From NCBI GenBank assembly GCA_945907105.1, contig CAMDSB010000033.1, positions 1 to 12,621 of the forward strand: a stretch of 12,621 nucleotides of DNA. The letters run 5' to 3'. The stretch is from Rickettsia typhi. GTDB taxonomy: Bacteria > Pseudomonadota > Alphaproteobacteria > Rickettsiales > Rickettsiaceae. Both the position numbers and the translations under genes were made by a program. Shown piece after piece: positions 6,380 to 12,621 of the stretch. The notes beneath the pieces were generated by a model. The model was not told where the DNA came from and searched no databases. It saw nothing but the letters and a program-made list of their open reading frames with translations. The number at the start of each line of letters is the position of its first letter. The first letter of the stretch is position 1.

Positions 6380-6400
6380 TATACCTATATATTTTGTCAA
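6372..6400 (-). promoter_or_regulatory. Sigma-70 type promoter for greA (and probably rpoH)
   Basis: Reading the minus strand, TTGACA (6400-6395) is followed by a 17-bp spacer and TATACT (6377-6372). This is a full -35 match, ideal spacing and a 5/6 match at -10. Transcription would start near 6365, about 27 nt before the greA ATG at 6338. It is the best promoter in the window. Confidence 0.8.
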
Positions 6401-6420
6401 ATTTGCTTTGAAATTCTATT

Positions 6421-7035
6421 ATGTATACCACAGAGTTAAATTTCGAAATCCAACGCAAAGTGTTTCACCTTTGTAGTCTAATTTTTCCTATTACCTATTT
6501 ATTCATGCCTAAAATGATAATGGCCATTACTCTTACAGTGATCGCATGTATAACTCTTTACTTAGATATATCTAGGCATTATAACCCGAAAATTAAAGGG
6601 CTTATAAAAAATATTTTTGGAAAAATTATACGAGAAGAGGAGGATAGTGGGCAATTTGTTTTAAGTGGAGCTAGTTATATGGCTCTTGGTTTTCTGGTTA
6701 CTTGTTTGCTTTTCTCAAAAGGATTAGCAATTACTTCGTGGCTGGTTTTGATAGTTTCAGATTGTTTTGCTGCTATTGTAGGTATGAAATATGGATCACC
6801 TTTGTTCAATGGAAAGTCCTATGCTGGCGCCTTCTCATTCTTTGTATCTTCCGTACTAATTAGTGTGATGACGTATTTTATTTTTGGTTATAGCACGAGT
6901 TTTTTTATTATTTTGATTAGCTCATTGATCACCACAATAGTTGAATTCTTTTCAGATCAAATTAAAGTTAATGATAATTTTTCTGTTCCATTAACGTACG
7001 CTTTAGTAACGTTTGTTCTTAGTCTTATGGCATGA
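6421..7035 (+). CDS. SEC59/DGK1/VTE5-family membrane protein (CTP-dependent lipid kinase-like)
   Basis: A 204-residue polytopic membrane protein of the family that includes yeast diacylglycerol kinase Dgk1, dolichol kinase Sec59 and phytol kinase VTE5; bacterial members are often labelled phosphatidate cytidylyltransferase. It should phosphorylate a lipid alcohol with CTP; which one is unknown. Family marks are the N-terminal QRKVFH (11-16), LYLDISRHYNP (47-57) before the cytosolic loop with REEED (71-75), SDCFAAIVGMKYG (113-125), the GKSYAGAFSFF stretch (131-141), and VEFFSDQIKVNDNFSVPL (174-191) with Glu175 and Asp185-Asn186. About six hydrophobic segments are visible (17-34, 34-48, 82-99, 103-121, 137-155, 159-175, and the C-terminal 189-204). 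No clear ribosome site precedes ATG 6421. The stop overlaps dnaG as ATGA, which makes coupled translation likely. Confidence 0.8.
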   Translation: MYTTELNFEIQRKVFHLCSLIFPITYLFMPKMIMAITLTVIACITLYLDISRHYNPKIKGLIKNIFGKIIREEEDSGQFVLSGASYMALGFLVTCLLFSKGLAITSWLVLIVSDCFAAIVGMKYGSPLFNGKSYAGAFSFFVSSVLISVMTYFIFGYSTSFFIILISSLITTIVEFFSDQIKVNDNFSVPLTYALVTFVLSLMA

Positions 7036-8798
7036 GGCTCCCACTAGAATTTTATAATCATTTAAGAAACGCTGTTCGTATATCAGATGTAGTGCGTTTG
7101 AGAATTTTGCTTACAAAAAAGGGTAATGAATATCTGGGGATATGTCCATTCCACGATGAAAAGACCCCATCTTTCACAGTGAATGATGTAAAAAGGTTTT
7201 ACCATTGCTTTGGTTGCGGGGCCCATGGAGACGTTATTCGCTTTGTTTCGGAAACTAATGGTATTAGTTATAAGGATTCTGCAATAAAAATAGCCCAAGA
7301 AAATGGTATAGAGTTACCAAAATTATCCCCAGAGCAGGAAAGGGTATATGAAGAAGCTGACCAGATATTCAACATACTTGAACTTGCTTCACAATTTTTT
7401 GTAGATAACCTTACTGTTGAAATGAGATCTTATCTTAGCAAAAGAGGGGTAGGAGATAACACTATAAATGATTTTGCTATAGGTTATGCTCCAGGAGGGG
7501 GGGAACTGGAGAAGTTTTTCGAAAAAAAATCAATACCGCTTAAGGATTTATTGAAATCAGGTCTTTTTGGTAAAAAAGAAGATGGTAGGATATATGAAGT
7601 TTTTAATAAACGTATTATGTTTCCCATAAGGAATAGCTACAATAAGATGGTAGCTTTTGGCGGTAGGGCAATTGGTGATGCGATGCCTAAGTATATTAAT
7701 TCTCCTGAAACAGTAGTATTTAAAAAATCTGAAACTATGTATGGAGAGAATCTAGCTACAAGTCATATATACAAAGACAATTATGCTATTCTTGTTGAAG
7801 GATATATGGATGTAATAGCGTTGCACCAAGCTGGTTTTAAGCAGGCCGTGGCATGCTTGGGCACAGCTGTTACTGAAAGTCACGTACAGAGACTTTGGCG
7901 TACGTGTGATGAAATTATAGCATGTTTGGACGGTGACAATGCTGGGATAAGAGCTAGTGGCAGGATAATAGATCTAGCCATCCCAAGTATTACTGCTGAT
8001 AAATCGATATCATTTGTCCAGTTACCAGATTCACTCGATCCAGATGATTTAATCAAATCGGGTGGCAAAGCAGCATTTCAAAAAGTTTTGACCGGTAGAA
8101 TAGGCCTTTCTGAAATGATTTGGAAAAAAGAGTTTCAAGGTAAGAATTTTAACACAGCAGAATCTAAGGCTAGTTTAGAGAAGAATCTTGATAACTACAC
8201 ATCTCTTGTGAAAGACAATGTGCTTAAAGCAAATTTTAGGCGTTATTTTAAAGATATGATTTGGACAACTCTTATAAGAAAAAAATCTTCTAAGGAACAT
8301 GAAAAATCATCTATCTCTAGTGAAATTTATGTTGCTAAACAATTCTCGGAAATAGAATTTTCAGAATTAGCTATATGTGCTTTTATGATAAAGTTCCCTC
8401 AAGTGACTTTAGGCGTGGCAGAAGACATAACTCTTGTAGACCAAGAGTTAAATGACTTTAAAAATTGGGTCGTTGAATTCATCAATATCCATGCTGAACT
8501 CGGAAATATTACGTTAGAGGAAGTAAAAAAAACTAGATTTTTTGATACTTATTTAGTATTATCTGCACCAAATAATTTGTTTTTAGATACTAGTTTTTTA
8601 AATAAAACAGATATTGATCAAAAACTAGCTTTTGAGTTGCTGTGTAAAAAGCACTATCTATTGTTATTAAAACAAGAATATGTTGAGGTATCAAGAGGTG
8701 GTTTTGATGATGTTCAGTCCAAGTCTTCCTCTTATTTGAAGGAAATTCAAAAGATTTCCAAAGAACTGATCCACCTAAGCGAGAAATTTATAAATTAA
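7032..8798 (+). CDS. dnaG: DNA primase DnaG
   Basis: Makes the RNA primers that start leading and Okazaki strands, working with the replicative helicase. 588 residues, normal. The N-terminal zinc-binding domain has the ligands Cys38, His41, Cys59 and Cys62 ([15 protein letters not shown] and [11 protein letters not shown]). The RNA polymerase core begins near 120: [27 protein letters not shown] and VAFGGRAI (208-214). The Toprim fold follows with [16 protein letters not shown] (254-269; Glu256 catalytic), and [13 protein letters not shown] (297-309; Asp300 and Asp302 bind metal), then [11 protein letters not shown] (335-345). The C-terminal 150 residues, the helicase-binding part, are poorly conserved as expected. 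It starts in a 4-nt overlap with the kinase gene and ends 19 bp before rpoD. Confidence 0.97.
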   Translation: MRLPLEFYNHLRNAVRISDVVRLRILLTKKGNEYLGICPFHDEKTPSFTVNDVKRFYHCFGCGAHGDVIRFVSETNGISYKDSAIKIAQENGIELPKLSPEQERVYEEADQIFNILELASQFFVDNLTVEMRSYLSKRGVGDNTINDFAIGYAPGGGELEKFFEKKSIPLKDLLKSGLFGKKEDGRIYEVFNKRIMFPIRNSYNKMVAFGGRAIGDAMPKYINSPETVVFKKSETMYGENLATSHIYKDNYAILVEGYMDVIALHQAGFKQAVACLGTAVTESHVQRLWRTCDEIIACLDGDNAGIRASGRIIDLAIPSITADKSISFVQLPDSLDPDDLIKSGGKAAFQKVLTGRIGLSEMIWKKEFQGKNFNTAESKASLEKNLDNYTSLVKDNVLKANFRRYFKDMIWTTLIRKKSSKEHEKSSISSEIYVAKQFSEIEFSELAICAFMIKFPQVTLGVAEDITLVDQELNDFKNWVVEFINIHAELGNITLEEVKKTRFFDTYLVLSAPNNLFLDTSFLNKTDIDQKLAFELLCKKHYLLLLKQEYVEVSRGGFDDVQSKSSSYLKEIQKISKELIHLSEKFIN

Positions 8799-8807
8799 AC
8801 TGAATTT

Positions 8808-8812
8808 GAGAG
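8808..8812 (+). promoter_or_regulatory. Ribosome binding site GAGAG that supports the rpoD start at 8818
   Basis: GAGAG ends 5 nt before ATG 8818. The longer open frame begins with a TTG at 8806, which overlaps this motif and has no ribosome site of its own, so ATG 8818 is preferred. Confidence 0.5.
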
Positions 8813-8817
8813 CTCGA

Positions 8818-10740
8818 ATGATAAAAGAAAAGAAGGTAACTAGCACTAAAGAAAAGAAGGTCCAAGAATTGGATAATCTAGTGTCTACAAGTAAAAAAAA
8901 GGGTTTTGTTACTTATGATGAGCTAAATAAATCTATTCCCGCTAGTAAGAAGCTTTCTGTGGACGAGCTTGAAAATGCTATTTCCAAATTTTCAGAAGCT
9001 GGAATCGATATTATTGAAGAGGACGATGAGGACATAAAGCTTGATATCAACGTTAACGAAGAACTGACTGTTTTCAATAGAATAGCAGACGCCGAAGAAG
9101 AGAGTGAGGAAGAAGATTTAGGCTCTACGGATGATCCAGTTCGCCTGTATTTGCGTGATATGGGTGGCGTTGAGTTACTATCTCGTGAAAATGAGATTGA
9201 GATTGCCAAGAGGATAGACGAAGGAAAAGAGTTGATGCTCAACTCTTTATGTGAAAGTCCATTAGCTATGAAACGTTTCATAAAATGGTTTGAAGACCTT
9301 GTAAACGAAAAAATCATGCTTAGAGACTTGATAGATCTTGAAGCAAATATGGGTAATGATGATCCTTTGATTGTCGAAGATGAAGAGACGGAGGACGAAG
9401 AAGAAGGTAGAGGAGACAATATGAAATCAGGTATAGAGGAGGAAGAGACCTCAACTCTATCGATTTCTGCGATGGAAACCGAGCTCCTTCCTGCCATTAC
9501 TGATAAGATGGAAAGTATTGCAAAATTGTGCGATGCAATTTTAATTGAAACTAAAAAGCATGTTGCCGAAAAGTTAAAACCAGATTCTCTTAAGAGTAAT
9601 AAGAGTTATGGCAAGCTGTTGATTTCATTGGTAGGAGAAGTTTCATCTTTGCATTTTAATAATAAACGTATCGAAGAAATTTTATCTGAAGTTTATGAGG
9701 TAAATAAGAACCTTGTAAATAGAGAGGTGAAGCTTTTAAAACTTGCAGAGAAGTATAAAATTAATCGCCAAATTTTCTTAAAAGATTTTAGTGGTTCGGA
9801 TTATGGACAAGAGTGGCTAAATAAAATTCAATCTAAAAAAGAAGTTTCATGGAAGAACTTTGTGGCTCAAGAGCAAGACACGATTAATACAATTCTTGAA
9901 GAATTTAGATCTGTTGAGCAAGAGGTCGGTTTAGCTATTGGTGAATTTAAAAGGATAGTTGGTGCTATTCAGAGAGGTGATAGGCAAGCTTCAAGAGCAA
10001 AAAAAGAGATGATAGAAGCTAATTTGCGCCTAGTTATCTCAATTGCCAAAAAATATGCTAACAGAGGTCTCCAGTTCCTTGATTTAATACAGGAAGGTAA
10101 TATTGGGCTGATGAAAGCGGTGGACAAGTTTGAGTATAGTAGGGGCTTTAAATTTTCTACTTATGCTACTTGGTGGATACGTCAGGCTATAACAAGGTCA
10201 ATTGCTGATCAGGCTAGAACTATTCGAATTCCAGTTCATATGATTGAGACTATTAATAAAATTATTCGTACATCAAGACAAATGCTCGGAGAACTTGGAT
10301 ATGAACCAACCCCAGCAGAAATTGCCGCAAGACTATCTATGCCTATTGATAGAGTTCGTAAAGTTATGAAGATTGCTAAGGAGCCAGTGAGTCTTGAAAA
10401 TCCAGTAGGTGACGAAGATGGTAGTTATCTAGGTGACTTTATTGAGGATAAAAATGCAATTTTGCCAAGTGAAGCGGCTTTCCAGTCGAATTTACGTGAA
10501 ACTACGACTAGGATTTTGTCGACTCTGACTCCAAGAGAAGAGCGGGTACTAAGAATGAGATTTGGTATCGGGGTTCATACTGATCATACACTTGAAGAAG
10601 TTGGGCAACAGTTTAACGTAACGCGGGAGCGTATACGTCAGATAGAAGCCAAGGCCCTGCGTAAATTGAAGCATCCCACAAGGTCGAAGAAAATGATCAG
10701 TTTCCTTAGTGGTTCAGGTAATCAAGGTACTAATGGCTAA
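8818..10740 (+). CDS. rpoD: RNA polymerase primary sigma factor RpoD (sigma-70)
   Basis: Housekeeping sigma factor that directs promoter recognition. 640 residues from ATG 8818, similar to other alphaproteobacterial RpoD proteins. Region 1.1 covers about 15-80 ([15 protein letters not shown]). Region 1.2 is [20 protein letters not shown] (105-124). A long non-conserved region (about 140-385) includes a strongly acidic patch at 181-198 ([11 protein letters not shown]). Region 2 runs from [20 protein letters not shown] (401-420) through [18 protein letters not shown] (443-460), the -10 recognition part. Region 3 contains [15 protein letters not shown], and region 4.2 has [20 protein letters not shown] (591-610) for the -35 element, followed by KALRKLKHP. 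It lies in the conserved dnaG-rpoD order, with truA 19 bp downstream. Confidence 0.97.
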   Translation: MIKEKKVTSTKEKKVQELDNLVSTSKKKGFVTYDELNKSIPASKKLSVDELENAISKFSEAGIDIIEEDDEDIKLDINVNEELTVFNRIADAEEESEEEDLGSTDDPVRLYLRDMGGVELLSRENEIEIAKRIDEGKELMLNSLCESPLAMKRFIKWFEDLVNEKIMLRDLIDLEANMGNDDPLIVEDEETEDEEEGRGDNMKSGIEEEETSTLSISAMETELLPAITDKMESIAKLCDAILIETKKHVAEKLKPDSLKSNKSYGKLLISLVGEVSSLHFNNKRIEEILSEVYEVNKNLVNREVKLLKLAEKYKINRQIFLKDFSGSDYGQEWLNKIQSKKEVSWKNFVAQEQDTINTILEEFRSVEQEVGLAIGEFKRIVGAIQRGDRQASRAKKEMIEANLRLVISIAKKYANRGLQFLDLIQEGNIGLMKAVDKFEYSRGFKFSTYATWWIRQAITRSIADQARTIRIPVHMIETINKIIRTSRQMLGELGYEPTPAEIAARLSMPIDRVRKVMKIAKEPVSLENPVGDEDGSYLGDFIEDKNAILPSEAAFQSNLRETTTRILSTLTPREERVLRMRFGIGVHTDHTLEEVGQQFNVTRERIRQIEAKALRKLKHPTRSKKMISFLSGSGNQGTNG

Positions 10741-10759
10741 GGGCAAATAGACATCTAAA

Positions 10760-11509
10760 ATGGAAAACGCTTTATATAGATACAAGATTACACTTGAGTA
10801 TCTTGGATCTGGTTATTGTGGTTGGCAAAGGCAGAAAGATGGAGTGTCTTTGCAACAAATTGTTGAAGATGCTATTTACGCATTTAGTAAAGAGCGTGTG
10901 TCGGTAAGTGTTGCCGGCCGGACTGACGCTGGAGTTAATGCGTATGGTCAAGTAGCGCACTTTGATCTTTCCAGGGAGTTCGAACCAAAAAGATTGATGC
11001 ATTCAATTAATCATTTTTGCATTGGTCATACTATTGGAGTAGTGGCTGCTCAGCTGGTTGACTCAGAATTCAATGCCAGATTTTCGGCAAAATCTAGGCA
11101 CTACGTTTATAAAATATTAAACCGCAAACAAGTCAATATAGTGAGCAAAGGGCTAGTATGTTTGGTCAAAGATAACCTTGATATAGCTGCAATGCAAAGG
11201 GCTTCTGAATATCTCTTGGGTCGTCATGATTTTAGTTCATTCAGGGCGAGTGAATGCCAAGCAAAATCGCCAATGAAAACTGTTGATAAAATAGAGATTA
11301 TAAAACATGGAGAGCTTATTGACATACATGTTTCAGCTTTATCGTTTTTGCATCATATGGTAAGAAATATTGTTGGAAGCCTAGTAATGGTAGGTAAGGG
11401 GCGGTGGTCAGAAGAAAAAATTAAAGAAGTATTAGAAGCAAAAGACAGAAGAGCTGCTGGACCCACCGCGCCAGCAGAAGGTTTATATTTTTTACGCGTA
11501 GATTATTAA
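10760..11509 (+). CDS. truA: tRNA pseudouridine(38-40) synthase TruA
   Basis: Converts uridines 38-40 in the anticodon stem-loop of many tRNAs to pseudouridine. 249 residues, standard for the family. Features seen are the opening YKITLEYLGSGYCGWQRQ (8-25), the catalytic loop AGRTDAGVNAYGQVAHFD (52-69) with nucleophile Asp56, the middle FNARFSAKSRHYVYKI, GRHDFSSFRAS and the C-terminal FLHHMVRNIVGSLVMVG and GPTAPAEGLYFLRVDY. No strong ribosome site precedes ATG 10760 (AGGG at about 10739-10742 is too far). It sits 19 bp after rpoD and 1 bp before prmC in the same operon. Confidence 0.96.
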   Translation: MENALYRYKITLEYLGSGYCGWQRQKDGVSLQQIVEDAIYAFSKERVSVSVAGRTDAGVNAYGQVAHFDLSREFEPKRLMHSINHFCIGHTIGVVAAQLVDSEFNARFSAKSRHYVYKILNRKQVNIVSKGLVCLVKDNLDIAAMQRASEYLLGRHDFSSFRASECQAKSPMKTVDKIEIIKHGELIDIHVSALSFLHHMVRNIVGSLVMVGKGRWSEEKIKEVLEAKDRRAAGPTAPAEGLYFLRVDY

Positions 11510-11510
11510 C

Positions 11511-12371
11511 ATGCAGATTAAACAAGCCTTAACAATAGCGGCCCAGAAGTGTCAAAACAGTTCCACGCCTAATCTTGATGCTAGGGTTATTCTATGCAAA
11601 ATATTATTATTATCTCATGAACAGCTGCTGATTAAATATAATGATCTATTGTCTAAATTAGAAGAGGAGCAGTTCTTTAGTCTGTTGGAGAGAAGGGTGT
11701 CAATGGAACCTATAGCATATATTGTCGGTAAACAGGAATTTTATGGTAGGGATTTTGTTGTTGATAAAAATGTTCTAATACCTCGGCCGGAGACTGAATT
11801 GCTTGTTGAGAGTATTATAGAAGATTATAACACTCACTACTTAGGTAAGGATATAAAAATCTTAGAGCTTGGCACTGGTAGCGGGGCAATTGCAGTTACT
11901 ATAGCGAAGGAAATACTAATGGCTGAGATTCTGGCGATAGATATAAGTCAAGGTGCTCTTAGCGTTGCCCAGATTAACGCTCATAAGCATAATGTTAGTA
12001 GCAAAATGACATTTGTCCAGAGCGATTGGTTTAGGAATATTCCTGAATGTAAGTACGATTACATTGTTAGTAACCCCCCATATATAGCATATCACGAGAA
12101 ATCCTTTGTAAGTCGTGGTACTATTCTTTTTGAGCCTGATCTCGCTTTATATGCAAATGATAATGGTTTGTCTGCTTACAAAGCAATAATAAAGTCTATC
12201 TCAACTTATTTAAAGCCTGGTGGAAAGCTTTTTTTTGAAATAGGATATAATCAACGTGATAAAGTTTTAGATATTTTAAAGGAATATGATTTTACTGAGG
12301 TAGTCACTAAAAGAGATATTGCCGGGCATAATCGTGTCTTAGTAGCTAAACAATCCTCCTTCGATGTATAA
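11511..12371 (+). CDS. prmC: Release factor glutamine methyltransferase PrmC (HemK)
   Basis: Methylates the glutamine of the GGQ motif in peptide release factors RF1 and RF2, using S-adenosylmethionine, which improves translation termination. 286 residues. The N-terminal helical domain covers 1-75 with EPIAYIVGKQEFYGRDF (66-82). The IPRPETELLVE stretch (90-100) leads into the methyltransferase fold with motif I LELGTGSGAIAV (118-129) and the substrate-binding NPPY at 188-191. The C-terminal part has FEPDLALYANDNGLSAYK (207-224) and PGGKLFFEIG. It starts 1 bp after truA, so translation is probably coupled. It ends at residue 286 with no C-terminal TrmB-like domain, unlike the bifunctional PrmC-TrmB protein I recall from Rickettsia. 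No prfA is next to it here. Confidence 0.95.
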   Translation: MQIKQALTIAAQKCQNSSTPNLDARVILCKILLLSHEQLLIKYNDLLSKLEEEQFFSLLERRVSMEPIAYIVGKQEFYGRDFVVDKNVLIPRPETELLVESIIEDYNTHYLGKDIKILELGTGSGAIAVTIAKEILMAEILAIDISQGALSVAQINAHKHNVSSKMTFVQSDWFRNIPECKYDYIVSNPPYIAYHEKSFVSRGTILFEPDLALYANDNGLSAYKAIIKSISTYLKPGGKLFFEIGYNQRDKVLDILKEYDFTEVVTKRDIAGHNRVLVAKQSSFDV

Positions 12372-12395
12372 TATTTGAAGCGATATAGGGTAACA

Positions 12396-12416
12396 TGTGT
12401 CAAAAATACACAGTTT
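12396..12416 (+). terminator. Weak candidate terminator after prmC
   Basis: TGTGT (12396-12400), a 7-nt loop and ACACA (12408-12412), followed by GTTTT, lie 25 bp after the prmC stop. The stem is only five pairs and AT-leaning, so termination efficiency is doubtful. The larger hairpin at 12488-12524 is an alternative. Confidence 0.25.
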
Positions 12417-12487
12417 TATGAATGCGTTTGAAAATGTTACGAATTGATAAGAAAAATCTGTATCTACAAATCCAATATTGATTTAAT

Positions 12488-12524
12488 ATTTGACACTGCA
12501 CAAGGCCGGGTGGCTTTGTCAAAT
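12488..12524. repeat. Imperfect hairpin of 37 nt between prmC and a secreted-protein gene
   Basis: The inner stem ACAAGGCC (12500-12507) pairs with GGCTTTGT (12512-12519) around a GGGT loop, with one G-U pair. The outer stem ATTTG (12488-12492) pairs with CAAAT (12520-12524), leaving a 7-nt bulge on the 5' side. The triplet ACA occurs at both ends of the bulge, so TTTGACA can also pair directly with TGTCAAA, giving an equal 13-pair alternative. It ends 29 nt before the start codon at 12554. The sequence after it is moderately T-rich but has no uninterrupted T-run. It could be a terminator, a structured leader, or a dispersed palindromic element. Confidence 0.5.
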
Positions 12525-12553
12525 TAATTTATCGAATAATAGTGGTAAAAAAT

Positions 12554-12621
12554 ATGGTTAAATCAAGATTACTTGCTACAGCATTTGCAGTAGCTGCTCT
12601 TTCATTCACTAGTGCACAAGC
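12554..12621 (+). CDS. N-terminal fragment of an exported protein with a Sec signal peptide (cut by window end)
   Basis: The first 22 codons and two bases of a gene are present. The translation starts MVKSRLLATAFAVAALS and continues into a TSAQA-type end, giving a positive N-region (Lys3, Arg5), a hydrophobic core of about 12 residues and an Ala-X-Ala cleavage site right at the edge, assuming the last codon is an alanine GCN. The protein should be exported across the inner membrane. In AT-rich alphaproteobacteria such short signal peptides often belong to outer-membrane beta-barrel or OmpA-like proteins, but the mature part is missing, so I do not name it. No strong ribosome site is visible (GGT at 12544-12546). 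Confidence 0.7.
   Translation, partial: MVKSRLLATAFAVAALSFTSAQ

Noticed and set aside
8913..9497. A 194-residue serine-rich open frame on the minus strand
   Set aside because: It lies opposite the acidic Glu/Asp-rich part of rpoD; GAA/GAT codons read backwards give Ser/Phe-rich frames. No ribosome site or family motif.
12490..12518. TTGACA at 12490-12495 as the -35 of a promoter for the exported protein
   Set aside because: The bases 17 bp downstream read GCTTTG, not a -10, and the hexamer is part of the hairpin stem.

Overview
The window is an AT-rich bacterial stretch that reads as an alphaproteobacterium of the Rickettsiales/Holosporales type (intracellular or protist-associated). The evidence is the low GC, a dnaG-rpoD pair, an RpoH-type second sigma factor with the alphaproteobacterial/proteobacterial RpoH box, a SEC59/DGK1-like membrane kinase, very short spacers and weak Shine-Dalgarno sequences. 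This placement is an inference from gene content; no rRNA gene is present. The stand-alone PrmC argues against Rickettsia itself, where I recall PrmC being fused to TrmB.

Region 1 (about 1-2830) is accessory: five GNAT-family N-acetyltransferase genes in a row on the + strand, joined by stop/start overlaps (TAATG or ATGA) with a single 74-bp gap after the third. The first is an AAC(6')-like enzyme whose true N-terminus starts at 225. Its reading frame is broken at an A7 tract (346-352), so the obvious open frame from 326 is only the C-terminal part. The fourth gene is a diverged, intact relative of the first.

Region 2 (2953-4773) holds an intact, three-part Ada protein (zinc methylphosphotriester sensor, AraC-type DNA-binding domain, methyltransferase) and, 9 bp later, a YgjP-type zinc metallopeptidase. 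The ada gene is visibly richer in GC than its neighbours, which hints at transfer.

Region 3 (4896-6338, minus strand) carries greA followed by rpoH, apparently transcribed from a near-consensus promoter (TTGACA, 17 bp, TATACT) at 6372-6400. Region 4 (6421-12371, + strand) is a tight housekeeping operon: SEC59/DGK1-like kinase, dnaG, rpoD, truA, prmC. Its likely promoter overlaps the greA promoter, so the two transcription units that encode GreA, sigma-32, primase and sigma-70 share one 82-bp control region.

Region 5 (12372-12621) contains a strong 37-nt imperfect hairpin and then the first 22 codons of a protein with a typical Sec signal peptide, cut by the window edge.

I did not find CRISPR arrays, tRNA or rRNA genes, transposases or phage genes. 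The most notable points are the acetyltransferase cluster with its frameshifted lead gene and the shared divergent promoter of the two sigma-factor units.
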